From Pseudohalocynthiibacter aestuariivivens (GTDB lineage: Bacteria > Pseudomonadota > Alphaproteobacteria > Rhodobacterales > Rhodobacteraceae), in the NCBI RefSeq assembly GCF_018457175.1, contig NZ_JAGFNU010000012.1, positions 1-64,000 of the forward strand: 64,000 nucleotides of DNA, read 5' to 3'. Positions 53,710-63,376 of this stretch are shown here, in pieces. The stretch's first letter is position 1; every line of letters begins with the position of its first letter. The notes under the pieces were generated by a model. That model searched no databases and was not told the DNA's origin. It saw only the letters and a list, made by a program, of their open reading frames with translations. Made by a program: the position numbers and the translations under genes.

Positions 53710-55500
53710 CTACTCTCCAAGAGCGATACCTTCGCGACGCGGATCTGCCCCGCCTTCGAGAAATTGATTAATCGAAATTGCATGAAGCCCTGAATTCAGG
53801 TCGCGGGTTTTGATCTCAAAGCCCAGTGCCCCTAATGGCGTTTCCAGCGCGGCCGCAGATGTACCTGCCTCCAGATCGTAAGTGCCAAACCGGTTCACCA
53901 GATGCGGCATTGCGACGGCCTGCTGTACATCCATTCCCCAATCAAGATGCGCGATAATGGCTTGCGCGACATATCCGATGATCCGGCTTCCGCCTGGGGA
54001 TCCAATCACCAAAACCGGTGTGCCCTCAGACAACACAATTGTAGGTGCCATGGACGAACGCGGGCGTTTGCCGGGCTCAAGCCGGTTGGCAATCGGGTAT
54101 CCGTTTGAATGCGTGCGGAACGAAAAATCTGTCAGTTCGTTGTTTAAAAGAAAGCCACCTCGGGTCATTAAACGGCTGCCAAAACCATTTTCAATTGTTG
54201 TCGTCATCGAAAGAGCGTTGCCATCGCCGTCGACAATCGAAATGTGGCTGGTCGAGGGAAGTTCGATTGACACATCGTCACCCCAAAGCTGCGCGTGATC
54301 CCAGCTTGGTGTTCCGGGGGAAACGTTTTCCAATGCACGTTCACGATCCAGCAGTCGAGCTCGCTCCGCAAGATAAGCATTATCTATCAGTCCTTTGGCC
54401 GGCACCGGTACAAAGTCACTATCGGCCATGTATCTGCCCCGGTCAGCGAATGCGAGACGTGACGCATCGCCAATCAAACGCCAACTCTCGGTGCTTTCCG
54501 GGCCGAGTGCGCCAAGGTCATGCGACTGAAGTATACCAAGGATTTGACCAACCGTCAGCGCGCCAGACGATGGTGGACCCATCCCACAGATATCGTACTC
54601 GCGGTAGTCGGCGCAGACGGCAGGGCGCTCAATAACTTTGTATAGCGCAAGGTCGACGGTTGAAAGCGCCCCTGTGCGGCCAGAGGCATTGCGCACGGTG
54701 GCGACAATATCTTCGGCAATGACGCCTTTGTAAAAGGCTTCGGACCCATTTTCCGCCAAGGCCCTTAACGTTTCGGCATAGGGACGGTTTCGACGTGTGT
54801 CGCCATCCTTGATTGGCACGCTGTCAGGCAAGAAATATGCCGCAGTTGCGGGAAATCGCGAAAGCCGCTCTGCATCATTTTGAACAAGCTGGGCAAGCCG
54901 AGGCGACACTAAGAAACCCGCATCAGCCAACTTGATCGCGTTTTGAAACAGGCTTCCCCAATTCGCCTTTCCCCAGCGACGGTGCGCTTCTTCCATCAGT
55001 GCGGGCGTACCTGGTGTGCCGACGGAAAGGCCGCCGACAACAGCATCAAAGAACTTCAGCGGCTCTCCGTTTTCGTCCTGAAACAACTGTGGGGTCGCAG
55101 CCAAAGGTGCCGTTTCACGCCCATCCAAGGTGGTGATCCCGCCGCTTTCTGCGTCATACCAGACGAGAAATGCACCGCCACCAAGGCCTGAGGATTGCGG
55201 TTCAACCAAACCCAGAACAGCTTGAACAGCCACCATTGCGTCGGCCGCACTCCCACCGTTTTTCAGAACTTCGGCCCCTGCCTCAACCGCGTAGGGGTTT
55301 GCAGCGGCAACCATCCAGTTCTTTGCTCGAACAGGGCGCTCTGCCGCTTTTGCCTCAAGTGCCGCTTGTGCCGCTTGTGACAACGCCACGACAGCGGTTT
55401 CAGTAGCTGCTTCCGGTGCTACTGCGTCCGCTGTTTCCTGAGCATAAAGGACAGAGGACAGCAAAAAACTTGTGGTTAGAGCAACAGTGAATTTAAGCAT
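53710..55500 (-). CDS. ggt: Gamma-glutamyltransferase
   Basis: Periplasmic Ntn hydrolase of about 596 residues that cleaves glutathione and gamma-glutamyl peptides. A signal peptide (MLKFTVALTTSFLLSSVLYA) and an Ala/Glu-rich linker precede the large subunit (GGSAADAMVAVQAVLGLVEP, GLGGGAFLVWYDA, LDGRETAPLAA). The self-cleavage site and nucleophile threonine are in ELPSTSHISIVD, and the substrate-binding region is PGKRPRSSMAPTIV. Start ATG at 55500 chosen for the leader. It should mature into two chains. Confidence 0.93.
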   Translation of the reverse strand: MLKFTVALTTSFLLSSVLYAQETADAVAPEAATETAVVALSQAAQAALEAKAAERPVRAKNWMVAAANPYAVEAGAEVLKNGGSAADAMVAVQAVLGLVEPQSSGLGGGAFLVWYDAESGGITTLDGRETAPLAATPQLFQDENGEPLKFFDAVVGGLSVGTPGTPALMEEAHRRWGKANWGSLFQNAIKLADAGFLVSPRLAQLVQNDAERLSRFPATAAYFLPDSVPIKDGDTRRNRPYAETLRALAENGSEAFYKGVIAEDIVATVRNASGRTGALSTVDLALYKVIERPAVCADYREYDICGMGPPSSGALTVGQILGILQSHDLGALGPESTESWRLIGDASRLAFADRGRYMADSDFVPVPAKGLIDNAYLAERARLLDRERALENVSPGTPSWDHAQLWGDDVSIELPSTSHISIVDGDGNALSMTTTIENGFGSRLMTRGGFLLNNELTDFSFRTHSNGYPIANRLEPGKRPRSSMAPTIVLSEGTPVLVIGSPGGSRIIGYVAQAIIAHLDWGMDVQQAVAMPHLVNRFGTYDLEAGTSAAALETPLGALGFEIKTRDLNSGLHAISINQFLEGGADPRREGIALGE

Positions 55501-55627
55501 GAGTAAGGCCTTTATTAATCTTAAAGAGCATGCACTCTTCTGGCGGATATTTGCAATAAGCACACTACAGGGGCTTTGCATTGCATGTCAGATCAAAGAA
55601 AAGTAACTGAAACCATGAGATTGCGCA

Positions 55628-55661
55628 TAAAAAAACACCCCATTCCTTTCGGAAGGGGTGT
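55628..55661 (-). terminator. Terminator of cold-shock gene 1
   Basis: On the minus strand ACACCCC TTCC GAAA GGAA TGGGGTGT (one bulge) is followed by seven T. It lies about 90 bases after the stop at 55749. Confidence 0.8.
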
Positions 55662-55748
55662 CTCATTTTGTTTTGCGGGAAATCTTAGCTTTAGATGCTC
55701 AGACGATCCGAAAGAGCAAGCTTAGTTCCGATCTCCCATATGGTAGTT

Positions 55749-55955
55749 TTAGACGGCAACAAGGTTTGTCGCGGACTGACGGCCATCACGGCCTTCTTCA
55801 ACGTCAAATTCTACTTTTTGGTTGTCTGCAAGGCCGGTCATGCCTGCACGCTCAACAGCGGAAATGTGAACAAAGATGTCATTTGCTCCGCCATCAGGTG
55901 CGATAAAGCCAAAACCTTTGGTTGAGTTGAACCATTTTACAGTGCCAGTAGCCAT
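55749..55955 (-). CDS. Cold-shock protein, CspA family, copy 1
   Basis: A 68-residue OB-fold RNA chaperone. Start [20 protein letters not shown], with the RNP1-type FGFI and the later RNP2-type region [10 protein letters not shown]. The ATG at 55955 is the family start; the longer frame adds nine residues. It pairs with a nearly identical gene 200 bases upstream, both on the minus strand. Confidence 0.93.
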   Translation of the reverse strand: MATGTVKWFNSTKGFGFIAPDGGANDIFVHISAVERAGMTGLADNQKVEFDVEEGRDGRQSATNLVAV

Positions 55956-56054
55956 TTTAGTATCTTTCAAAAAACGTCGCATCTACTTGCAGATTACGAC
56001 TTAGGGGTGTTGGGTAATGTCCAGACTGGATCAATACGCCTAGTTATTTCTAAA

Positions 56055-56090
56055 TAAAGACACCCCATTCCGTTTGGAATAGGGCGTTTG
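56055..56090 (-). terminator. Terminator of cold-shock gene 2
   Basis: Imperfect hairpin centred on ATTCC-GTTT-GGAAT (56067-56080) with outer CCC/GGG pairs. It resembles the terminator of copy 1 in sequence, consistent with duplication of the whole unit. The T run is weaker. Confidence 0.6.
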
Positions 56091-56152
56091 GTATTCAGAA
56101 AAGGTCTTGAACAAAAAGTATAAAGCTAACGATTCGTTCAAAATATAAAAGC

Positions 56153-56359
56153 TTACAACGCTTTCAAATCGACTGCGGATTGACGACCATCACGGCCTTC
56201 TTGCAGTTCGTATTCAATTTTCTGGTTATCAGCCAAGCCGGTCAGACCGGAACGCTCAACCGCAGAAATGTGAACGAAAACATCGTTTCCGCCGCCATCT
56301 GGTGCGATAAAGCCGAAGCCTTTAGTAGTATTAAACCATTTTACGGTGCCAGTAGCCAT
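56153..56359 (-). CDS. Cold-shock protein, CspA family, copy 2
   Basis: A 68-residue cold-shock domain protein differing from copy 1 at about a dozen residues (for example [18 protein letters not shown] and [14 protein letters not shown]). The ATG at 56359 is preceded by GAAGGAGAT. It keeps all nucleic-acid-binding aromatic residues. The two genes have separate hairpin terminators, so they may be expressed independently. Confidence 0.93.
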   Translation of the reverse strand: MATGTVKWFNTTKGFGFIAPDGGGNDVFVHISAVERSGLTGLADNQKIEYELQEGRDGRQSAVDLKAL

Positions 56360-56574
56360 TCCGTAATCTCCTTCATAGAACCCGCCCACGGTATTGTGAC
56401 GGGGTGGTGCAGCCAGGTCTTCATTCACTTCAGCTGCCCTTTTTGAAGAAGGCGGTCGTCAAAGAAAACTGTTGTCACGTTAGTCATATGCGCAAGAATC
56501 AGGGAAATTGCAAGAAAAACCACTCGAACCGCGCAAAGACTTGCTTATAGTACAGCCGAAAAACAGGAGGGACA

Positions 56575-56901
56575 ATGCGTTTTTTTGGTTTGAAAACATG
56601 CGATAGCTGCAAAAAGGCGCTCAAAGCGTTGAAAGCGGCCGAATACGCGCCGGTTGTAATAGATGTGCGCGCGGATGGTGTTGAAAAACCCGATATGGAC
56701 CGCTTTTTTAAAACCTTCGGTTCTTCGCTTCTTAACAAAAATTCCAAAACCTGGCGCGAGCTTAGTGAAAATCAAAAGAATGCTGCGCCATTGGACTTGC
56801 TGGCATCTCATCCAACACTTATGAAACGCCCGGTAATAGAAGACGGGGACAGGCTAACGTTAGGCTGGTCACGCGACGTTGCGGAAAGTTGGCTTGGATA
56901 G
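56575..56901 (+). CDS. ArsC/Spx-family thioredoxin-fold protein (YffB-like)
   Basis: A 108-residue protein of the arsenate reductase/Spx family. The thiol motif FFGLKTCDSCKKALKAL (CxxC at 9-12) and the glutathione-binding region LLASHPTLMKRPVIEDGD fit YffB-type members, whose substrate is unproven. It is longer than a simple glutaredoxin and lacks the extra arsenate-binding arginine set that I could name with confidence. AGGAGG lies before the start. Confidence 0.85.
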   Translation: MRFFGLKTCDSCKKALKALKAAEYAPVVIDVRADGVEKPDMDRFFKTFGSSLLNKNSKTWRELSENQKNAAPLDLLASHPTLMKRPVIEDGDRLTLGWSRDVAESWLG

Positions 56902-56946
56902 GTAGGCCCGCGTTCTTATGTGATCTGGGCAAAGGGAAGGCGTAAC

Positions 56947-57306
56947 ATGCGTAATGCGGCATTGGTTTTGGGTATTGTTGGCGGCATCATTGGAATGATC
57001 GTCGGTTTTTTCAGCTACGGTTACACCGAGTTCGTGGATTGGATGGGAAACGAAGCGCCTGATGTGCTTGAACAGGTTGAAAACGTTGGTCTGGTCCGTT
57101 TTGTGAGTCTGTTTTCCCCACTGTTGGCGATTGCGGGTGGGGCGATGTCACGCGCCCGTGCCCAAATTGGTGGAGCCCTTATGTTGTTGTCGGCTGCCGG
57201 TATGCTCTATGCATTCGGATTCGGTGTGTTCACCATGTTCCCAATTGCAATGTGTGGCTTGGGTGGGGTGCTCGCGCTGGCGGCTCTTCAGCCTGACAGT
57301 CACTGA
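56947..57306 (+). CDS. Small membrane protein, four spans
   Basis: A 119-residue protein. Hydrophobic segments lie at about 4-24 (LVLGIVGGIIGMIVGFFSYG), 51-70, 77-96 and 96-115. The first segment is followed by YTEFVDWMGNEAPD, which is polar and probably periplasmic. It has no recognised family; similar small DUF-type membrane proteins are common. The ATG at 56947 follows GGAAGG. The end overlaps the convergent DoxX gene by 7 bases. Confidence 0.7.
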   Translation: MRNAALVLGIVGGIIGMIVGFFSYGYTEFVDWMGNEAPDVLEQVENVGLVRFVSLFSPLLAIAGGAMSRARAQIGGALMLLSAAGMLYAFGFGVFTMFPIAMCGLGGVLALAALQPDSH

Positions 57307-57851
57307 CGGCTCAAGATCTTGTCAACAGAAAGCGGCCCGGCACCCTTCACGACGAGCGTCAGCAAGATAGCAACCCAAAAAAGTCTCTGGTCAAGAATTA
57401 GCCCGTCCGAAAGGTTGTCAAACCAGGCGCCTAATGTGCCTTCATGCTCAATTCCGCCGTGCCCGAAAAGGTCTGTCAGGCTTTGTACGGTGACAAATCC
57501 AATCATGCCAAGTGCAGCAAGCCGGGTGAACAACCCGATGACGATAAGCAAGGGCAACAAAAACTCGGCAGTTGTTCCAGCGATGATGGCGAGTGTGTGG
57601 AAAAGGGTCAGGTTTTCCGGGTTATAGCCAGCTGCCTCGATCGCCTTTGGGAAAATCTGGAAGTAAGCTCCGGACGCCGGAGAAAACAGACCGAAAATCC
57701 CCTCTCCGACTTTCGTGCTTGCCGAATTCCAGAAATAGACAAGCAATGTGGCAGCAAAGGTAAAGCGGGCGAGTGTTGGAATAAACCAGCCCTCCAGTAA
57801 ACCTTCAAGCTTTTCAAAGATAGAATTGTGTAGCGAAATCAGCGTGTTCAC
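57300..57851 (-). CDS. DoxX family membrane protein of the bufferin operon
   Basis: A 183-residue integral membrane protein with four predicted helices, of the DoxX family. LARFTFAATLLVYFWNSAST lies in the first span and FLLPLLIVIGLFTRLAAL in a later one. The gene ends the bufferin operon and its ATG overlaps the bufC stop (ATGA at 57848-57851). DoxX proteins often accompany DUF692/DUF2063 genes; a redox or export role is suspected. Confidence 0.87.
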   Translation of the reverse strand: MNTLISLHNSIFEKLEGLLEGWFIPTLARFTFAATLLVYFWNSASTKVGEGIFGLFSPASGAYFQIFPKAIEAAGYNPENLTLFHTLAIIAGTTAEFLLPLLIVIGLFTRLAALGMIGFVTVQSLTDLFGHGGIEHEGTLGAWFDNLSDGLILDQRLFWVAILLTLVVKGAGPLSVDKILSRQ

Positions 57852-58609
57852 TGGCTGTCTCCTTCAGTAATTTTTGTAATAGCAGCGCTAGAAAGAAGCA
57901 CACCCAGCAAGGCAGACAAATCAAAGCTCTCTACTTTTTCTGCCGCCAGATCATAGGCTTCACCAAAGGTTTTACCCTTTGTCAGGCTGTCGATGAAAAG
58001 CCCGGCTCCCGGTACAAGCAAAGTAACGAGCGGGTCGAATTCAGGCCGTGTTACCAACACATTTTCAGCTTTCATTTCCGGTTTTGGGGCATCTGGTTGT
58101 GTGTTTGCAAGCCATATTCCGTGGATCGGCCACCTTGACCGGACCAGACGCACTGTCGGGGCAAACAGTAGTTTTGCCCTCATTAACCGGTCTACTGGTA
58201 AGGTTTGTAAGATGTCGGGCTGAATGGGCGGCACGTCTTCACCATGGTAAGACTGACGCAATGCTATTTCGAGCCGCGCAACATCAGGTAAGTAGCCAAG
58301 GTTTTCAGCCGGTTCGAATTCTTCCAGGAAGCCTGGCATCTCGTCGCCATAGAACATCATCAATGCAGATGTCGGGGGATGCTTGCGAAGATAAACACCA
58401 GCCATCGCGCGAAAGAAATCATCGCCGACCAGTCTGTAAATTACGGGAAAGGCGCCAATCAGGACTTCGGTCAAGCTGACCGCCACGTTGTTGCGATAAA
58501 CGGAGAATCGTTTGCCCGCCGGGCGGCCCTCGGGATCAACCAGGCCTTTTGGAACGCTTAGCTTCGGGTTCAGCAGTGCGTCTGTGAATTGTGTCTGGTC
58601 GACGCTCAT
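57848..58609 (-). CDS. DUF2063 (HvfC/BufC) DNA-binding-domain-like protein
   Basis: A 253-residue protein with the DUF2063 N-terminal domain ([20 protein letters not shown], with [13 protein letters not shown]) and [17 protein letters not shown]-type helices. It is the standard partner of DUF692 (MNIO) enzymes in RiPP operons; partner proteins help the enzyme bind its precursor. Overlaps bufB and the DoxX gene by four bases on either side, so translation is coupled. Confidence 0.88.
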   Translation of the reverse strand: MSVDQTQFTDALLNPKLSVPKGLVDPEGRPAGKRFSVYRNNVAVSLTEVLIGAFPVIYRLVGDDFFRAMAGVYLRKHPPTSALMMFYGDEMPGFLEEFEPAENLGYLPDVARLEIALRQSYHGEDVPPIQPDILQTLPVDRLMRAKLLFAPTVRLVRSRWPIHGIWLANTQPDAPKPEMKAENVLVTRPEFDPLVTLLVPGAGLFIDSLTKGKTFGEAYDLAAEKVESFDLSALLGVLLSSAAITKITEGDSQ

Positions 58610-59466
58610 ACCGTCACCTTGTCCAGTATTTTTGCCGCACGCGCGGCTTCAGCGGCAAGTTCGGGCCAATCAGGAACATCATTGTCCCATTCTATCAGGG
58701 TCGGTAGCGGACCGGTTTTTTCAATCGTGTATTCATAAAGCGCCCAAACCGGATCAATAACCTCTTTTCCATGGCTGTCGATCAGAAGCGGTGCGCCGGT
58801 ATCGTCTTCATCCTCGTCGTGGCCACCAAGATGGATTTCGCCAACATGTTTGAGCGCGAAAGCGTCAATATAAGCACGCGGATCGGTTTTCTGGTTCGTT
58901 GCTGAAACAAAAACATTGTTCACATCCAGCAGTAAACCGCAGCCTGTTCTTTTGGCGATCTCAGCAAGAAAATCCACTTCTTCAAAGGTGCTCTCTGCAA
59001 AGGCCAGATAAGAAGACGGGTTCTCTAGCAGCATTCGCCGCCCAACGATTTCTTGAACTTGGTCGATATGTTCTACAACTCGGTCAAGCGTTGCCTGGGT
59101 GTACGGCATTGGAAGCAGGTCATTCAGGAAATGCGTTTCATGCGTGGACCATGCCAGATGCTCGGAAAACCTTGCCGGGTTCAGCCAGTTCACAAGGTGT
59201 TTGAGGCGCGCAAGATGCTCGGGATTTAGTGGTGATTCACCACCAATAGAAAGCCCGACACCATGCACTGAAAATGCGAAACGTTCGGCAAGTGCGCGCA
59301 ACTGTGCCAGAGGGCGACCACCATCGCCCATGTAGTTTTCGGCATGAATTTCAAGCCACTCAACAGGTGTTGGGTCAGCGAGTATGTCTGAAAAATGCTG
59401 AGGTTTGTACCCTACGCCAGGGCGGTTCGGTAGGGAGTCAAACATATGGCGGGCAGCGTCAAGCAT
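58606..59466 (-). CDS. DUF692 multinuclear iron enzyme, BufB-like
   Basis: TIM-barrel MNIO enzyme of about 286 residues. Metal-ligand histidines, glutamates and aspartates are visible in [42 protein letters not shown] and [11 protein letters not shown]. Family members modify cysteines of precursor peptides, in the bufferin case giving copper-binding thiooxazoles. The ATG at 59466 has AGGA eight bases upstream; the TTG at 59481 is unlikely. Its genetic partner bufA lies just upstream, past a hairpin. Confidence 0.93.
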   Translation of the reverse strand: MLDAARHMFDSLPNRPGVGYKPQHFSDILADPTPVEWLEIHAENYMGDGGRPLAQLRALAERFAFSVHGVGLSIGGESPLNPEHLARLKHLVNWLNPARFSEHLAWSTHETHFLNDLLPMPYTQATLDRVVEHIDQVQEIVGRRMLLENPSSYLAFAESTFEEVDFLAEIAKRTGCGLLLDVNNVFVSATNQKTDPRAYIDAFALKHVGEIHLGGHDEDEDDTGAPLLIDSHGKEVIDPVWALYEYTIEKTGPLPTLIEWDNDVPDWPELAAEAARAAKILDKVTV

Positions 59467-59490
59467 CAGACATCCTAACAAAGTACACGT

Positions 59491-59522
59491 AAAAAAGCGC
59501 CCCCGCCAAACAGCGAGGGCGC
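59491..59522 (-). terminator. Intercistronic hairpin between bufA and bufB
   Basis: On the minus strand GCGCCCTCGC pairs with GCGGGGGCGC (one mismatch) around six bases (59497-59522), followed by six T. It lies between the bufA stop and the bufB start, so it probably ends most transcripts after bufA and lets a fraction read on, giving more precursor than enzyme. Confidence 0.75.
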
Positions 59523-59531
59523 ATAAAAATT

Positions 59532-59822
59532 TTATGCTGGGAGATCACGCTCAAGCGCAGTCAAAGAGCCCATCCGGCCGTCGGGCAATTCCATCGTTTC
59601 ACATGTACCAGCAGCAACCGCTTTCCATGCGTTACCTTGGTAATCTACGGTTGACGTACCGGCGCAGCTTGTTCCAACGCCAGCGGCGCAGTCATTTTCG
59701 CCAGCAAGCGAAACACCGTAGCATTTTTCGTTGTCAGCTGCAGCAGCAGGAGTTGTTGTGTGGGCAGTCAAAGCAGCGGCAACAGCGCCAGCAACAACAA
59801 GAGATTTTACAGGGTTAGACAT
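59532..59822 (-). CDS. Bufferin-type precursor peptide (DUF2282/BufA1)
   Basis: A 96-residue exported RiPP precursor. The signal peptide spans about 1-29 ([20 protein letters not shown], cleavage near AAAAD). The core has four cysteines at 34, 45, 53 and 74 ([31 protein letters not shown]), the pattern known for DUF2282 bufferins, in which the enzyme converts cysteines to copper-binding groups. The start ATG at 59822 places the signal peptide correctly. It heads the operon bufA-bufB-bufC-doxX. Confidence 0.9.
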   Translation of the reverse strand: MSNPVKSLVVAGAVAAALTAHTTTPAAAADNEKCYGVSLAGENDCAAGVGTSCAGTSTVDYQGNAWKAVAAGTCETMELPDGRMGSLTALERDLPA

Positions 59823-60035
59823 AAAAGATTCCTTTGTAACGGTTTTACAGATCGCGTCCTTGCGACACGAAAAGGTTAACAAAAGGTTTATCTCTTTTTC
59901 TATACACAACGATGTCATTCACGGTTGCGTTACCTGAGTTCAGTTTCTGTGAGATTTTTCTTTGTTAAGTATCTGAAAAATATGGGCACGCACGTGGAAT
60001 TGTTTCAACGCGCGTGCCCCAAATTTTTCAGTTTC

Positions 60036-61982
60036 TTACAACAAGTCGGGGGCCTTGGCCTCGACTGACAGGCTGTTCACGATCTCATCAAGCAGTATTA
60101 CAGTTGAATGTTTTTCGCCAAGCCGTCTCATCGACACGCTGCGATCTTCTACTTCTTTTTTACCGACCGCCAAAATAACGGGTACTTTTCCAAGCGAATG
60201 TTCGCGAACCTTGTAGTTGATCTTTTCATTGCGCACATCCGCTTCTGCCCGAACGCCTCCTGCTGTCAGGGCGGCGGTGACGTCTTGAACATAGTCATCT
60301 GCGTCAGACACAATGGCCGCCACGACAACCTGACGCGGTGCAATCCAGAACGGAAGTTTTCCAGCGTGGCTTTCGATCAGAATGCCGATGAAGCGTTCGA
60401 ACGATCCAAGCGTCGCACGGTGTAGCATGACCGGACGATGCTTTGCGCCATCTTCAGCAATATAATTCGCGTCCAAACGCTCTGGCAGAACAAAATCCAC
60501 CTGATGGGTGCCGCATTGCCAGTCTCGGCCGATTGCGTCCGTCAAAACAAACTCTAGCTTCGGCCCGTAAAACGCACCTTCCCCGGGGTTCATTTCAGGC
60601 TCGATTCCGGCGGCACGTGTTGCATTTAGCAGCGCCTCTTCAGCCTTGTCCCAAATTTCGTCTGAACCCGTGCGTTTTTCCGGTCGGTCCGCAAATTTTA
60701 CCCGGAAGCTTTCAAAGCCAAGATCGCGGTAAACTTCCGACAGGAAATCGATATAGATGCGCGTTTCGCTTTCAATCTGATCTTCGCGGCAGAAAATATG
60801 TCCGTCATCCTGCGTAAAACCGCGCACACGCATGATCCCATGCAGCGCGCCTGAGGGTTCGTACCGATTACAACTTCCAAATTCCGCCATCCGGAGCGGC
60901 AGATCGCGATAACTTTTCAGACCCTGGTTAAATATCTGTACGTGGCAGGGGCAGTTCATCGGCTTCAGCGCATTAATAGATTTTTCGCGTGCGTGTTCCT
61001 CGTCCACCTCGACGATAAACATATGCTCCTGATATTTTTCCCAGTGGCCTGAGGCTTCCCAAAGCTTCCGATCAACAACTTGCGGCGTATTCACCTCGAC
61101 ATAACCACCTGCACGCTGTTTGCGGCGCATGTAGTCTTGCAGTTCTGTATAGATCGTCCAGCCGTTTGGGTGCCAGAAAATCTGGCCGGGTGCCTCTTCC
61201 TGCATGTGAAACAAATCCATTTCACGTCCAAGTTTGCGGTGGTCGCGTTTTGCGGCCTCTTCGAGCATATGAAGATGCGCTTTCAGGCCCTCTTTGTTTT
61301 GAAAGCCCACGCCATAAATCCGCTGCAACATTGCGCGGTCACTGTCGCCCCGCCAATAGGCGCCGGCGACTGACATCAGTTTGAAAGCGTCTGCTGGCAA
61401 CTGTCCCGTATGTTGCAGGTGTGGACCACGGCAAAGATCCTGCCAATCGCCGTGCCAGTACATGCGAAGCGGCTCATCACCCGGGATTGCCTCGATCAGT
61501 TCGACCTTATATGGCTCGTTATTTGCTTCGTAGAACGCGACCGCACGCGCACGATCCCAAACTTCCGTGCGAACAATGTCACGCAGATTGATGATTTCCT
61601 TCATCTTCTTTTCGATGGTGGCGAGATCTTCGGTGCTGAAGGGCTCTTTGCGATCAAAGTCGTAGTACCAGCCGTTTTCGATAACGGGGCCGATCGTAAC
61701 TTTGACATCCGGCCAAAGCGATTGAACAGCGCGCGCCATAACGTGCGCAAAATCGTGCCGGATCAACTCAAGAGCCTGCACATCATCCCTCATCGTGTGA
61801 ATGGCGATTGAGGCATTGTTTTCAATTGGCCACTGCATATCCCAGTGCTTGCCGTCTACGGTTGCAGAGATTGCTTTTTTAGCCAGCGAATTCGAAATGC
61901 CCGCAGCAACTTCGGCAGGCGTTACGCCTGCGGGAAAGTCACGTGCATTGCCATCGGGAAAAGTCAGAGAGATCTGAGCCAT
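60036..61982 (-). CDS. thrS: Threonyl-tRNA synthetase
   Basis: Class II synthetase of 648 residues. The TGS domain (about 1-65) and the editing domain with [15 protein letters not shown] precede the catalytic core: motif 2 [15 protein letters not shown] and motif 3 near [19 protein letters not shown]. Zinc ligands include the Cys in [10 protein letters not shown]. The C-terminal anticodon domain ends with [15 protein letters not shown]. Complete and of normal length; no leader peptide or T-box is seen. Confidence 0.98.
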   Translation of the reverse strand: MAQISLTFPDGNARDFPAGVTPAEVAAGISNSLAKKAISATVDGKHWDMQWPIENNASIAIHTMRDDVQALELIRHDFAHVMARAVQSLWPDVKVTIGPVIENGWYYDFDRKEPFSTEDLATIEKKMKEIINLRDIVRTEVWDRARAVAFYEANNEPYKVELIEAIPGDEPLRMYWHGDWQDLCRGPHLQHTGQLPADAFKLMSVAGAYWRGDSDRAMLQRIYGVGFQNKEGLKAHLHMLEEAAKRDHRKLGREMDLFHMQEEAPGQIFWHPNGWTIYTELQDYMRRKQRAGGYVEVNTPQVVDRKLWEASGHWEKYQEHMFIVEVDEEHAREKSINALKPMNCPCHVQIFNQGLKSYRDLPLRMAEFGSCNRYEPSGALHGIMRVRGFTQDDGHIFCREDQIESETRIYIDFLSEVYRDLGFESFRVKFADRPEKRTGSDEIWDKAEEALLNATRAAGIEPEMNPGEGAFYGPKLEFVLTDAIGRDWQCGTHQVDFVLPERLDANYIAEDGAKHRPVMLHRATLGSFERFIGILIESHAGKLPFWIAPRQVVVAAIVSDADDYVQDVTAALTAGGVRAEADVRNEKINYKVREHSLGKVPVILAVGKKEVEDRSVSMRRLGEKHSTVILLDEIVNSLSVEAKAPDLL

Positions 61983-62162
61983 CTTTGGCCTCCTCGTCAG
62001 TTTGGCGCCTACGAAACGCCCGGTTGCGGTATTCCGGGTAAATGCGATCTGCTGGGCAGGATGTCAAGCATTGCAGTACAGGGCCATAGGGACGCATAAT
62101 CGAATTGAAAAAGCGTGGCATAATCGCTTCGCTAAGGCGTCGACGAAAAAAGAGGACCTCTC

Positions 62163-62909
62163 GTGCAACCATCTTACATCACCACGCCTCAGGGCCGCCG
62201 TATCGCGTACCATAAATCCGAAGGGCAAGCGCCAGGTGTCGTTTTCCTTGGCGGGTTCAAGTCGGACATGGAGGGGACGAAAGCCCTTCATCTTGAGGCC
62301 TGGGCGCGCTCTGAAGGACGCGCGTTTTTACGGTTTGACTATTCCGGGCATGGCCATTCGTCAGAGGCTTTTACTGAAGGATCGATAGGGGAATGGGCTG
62401 AAGACGCTATTGCCGCTATTTTGGAACTGACGACAGGGCCGCAGATTTTAGTTGGGTCGTCGATGGGCGGCTGGATCGCGTTGTTGGTATGTAAAGCTAT
62501 GTCTGAACGGGTTGCTGGTTTGGTTGGGGTTGCTGCTGCGCCAGATTTTACTGAAGACAGTATGTGGGCAGGTTTTTCGGATAATCAAAAAGAAGAGCTT
62601 GCAAAGAACGGGTTGATAGAACTTCCGTCTGACTATGCGGACGACCCCTACATCATCACCGAGAAACTAATCAAGGACGGCCGTAACCAGCTTGTCCTGC
62701 GCAGCCCGCTTAGCCTGCCGTTTCCAACACGGTTTTTGCAGGGAACTCTTGATGAAGACGTTGATATGTCTGTTGCACTTCGGTTGCTTGACCACGCCGC
62801 AGGGTCCGACATTCGCCTGACACTTGTCAAAGGTGCTGACCACCGGTTTTCAGATGAAGATTGCCTGGCGATGATCGTTGCAAGCATTGAGGATGTTATA
62901 AAAAGTTAA
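62163..62909 (+). CDS. Alpha/beta hydrolase, ABHD10/thioesterase-like
   Basis: A 248-residue hydrolase with a catalytic serine in LVGSSMGGWIALLVC, a core LGGFKSDMEGTKALHLEAWA region typical of ABHD10-like proteins, an acidic residue after FLQGTLDEDVD, and the histidine in KGADHRFSDED. Related proteins remove acyl groups or hydrolyse acyl-glucuronides. The ATG-like start at 62163 is near ACCTCTCGTG; GTG at 62163 is the start codon. It is followed by a VOC gene 34 bases later. Confidence 0.83.
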   Translation: MQPSYITTPQGRRIAYHKSEGQAPGVVFLGGFKSDMEGTKALHLEAWARSEGRAFLRFDYSGHGHSSEAFTEGSIGEWAEDAIAAILELTTGPQILVGSSMGGWIALLVCKAMSERVAGLVGVAAAPDFTEDSMWAGFSDNQKEELAKNGLIELPSDYADDPYIITEKLIKDGRNQLVLRSPLSLPFPTRFLQGTLDEDVDMSVALRLLDHAAGSDIRLTLVKGADHRFSDEDCLAMIVASIEDVIKS

Positions 62910-62943
62910 ATCGAGCGATTTTCCAACGGAAAGGGGCCAAAAT

Positions 62944-63372
62944 ATGGATCAACGTATCAGTCTGATAACTTTAGCGGTTTCTGACACTGAGGTGTCCGAA
63001 GCTTTCTACGCTGCACTTGGCTGGGAAAAAGTCGATAGTCCAGACGGGGTTGTTGCCTTTGACCTGATCGGGCAAACCCTTGGTCTTTATCCACGCGCCG
63101 CACTGGCCGAGGAGCTTGGCATTGACGAAGCATCGATTGGTGGGTTCTCTGGTGTTACGCTGGCCCACAACCTGCGTGACAAGGCGGATGTAAAACCGTT
63201 GCTCGAGTTGGCCGAAGCCGCGGGAGCACGTATTCTGAAGCCCGCTCAGGACGTCTTCTGGGGTGGCTATCACGGCTATTTTGCCGACCCGGATGGTCAC
63301 GTCTGGGAAGTGGCGCATAACCCGTTTTCACCGCTTGGCCCGAAGGGGGAATTTCAATGGAATGGAGCCTGA
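62944..63372 (+). CDS. VOC/glyoxalase family protein
   Basis: A 142-residue protein of the vicinal oxygen chelate fold, with two beta-alpha-beta-beta-beta modules: LITLAVSDTEVSEAFYAALG and GGYHGYFADPDGHVWEVAHN. Metal ligands may include the His and Glu of the second half, but the first-half His is replaced, so the metal site may be incomplete. The substrate is unknown. AAGGGG lies before the ATG. The next gene starts 4 bases after its stop. Confidence 0.85.
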   Translation: MDQRISLITLAVSDTEVSEAFYAALGWEKVDSPDGVVAFDLIGQTLGLYPRAALAEELGIDEASIGGFSGVTLAHNLRDKADVKPLLELAEAAGARILKPAQDVFWGGYHGYFADPDGHVWEVAHNPFSPLGPKGEFQWNGA

Positions 63373-63376
63373 GGTA

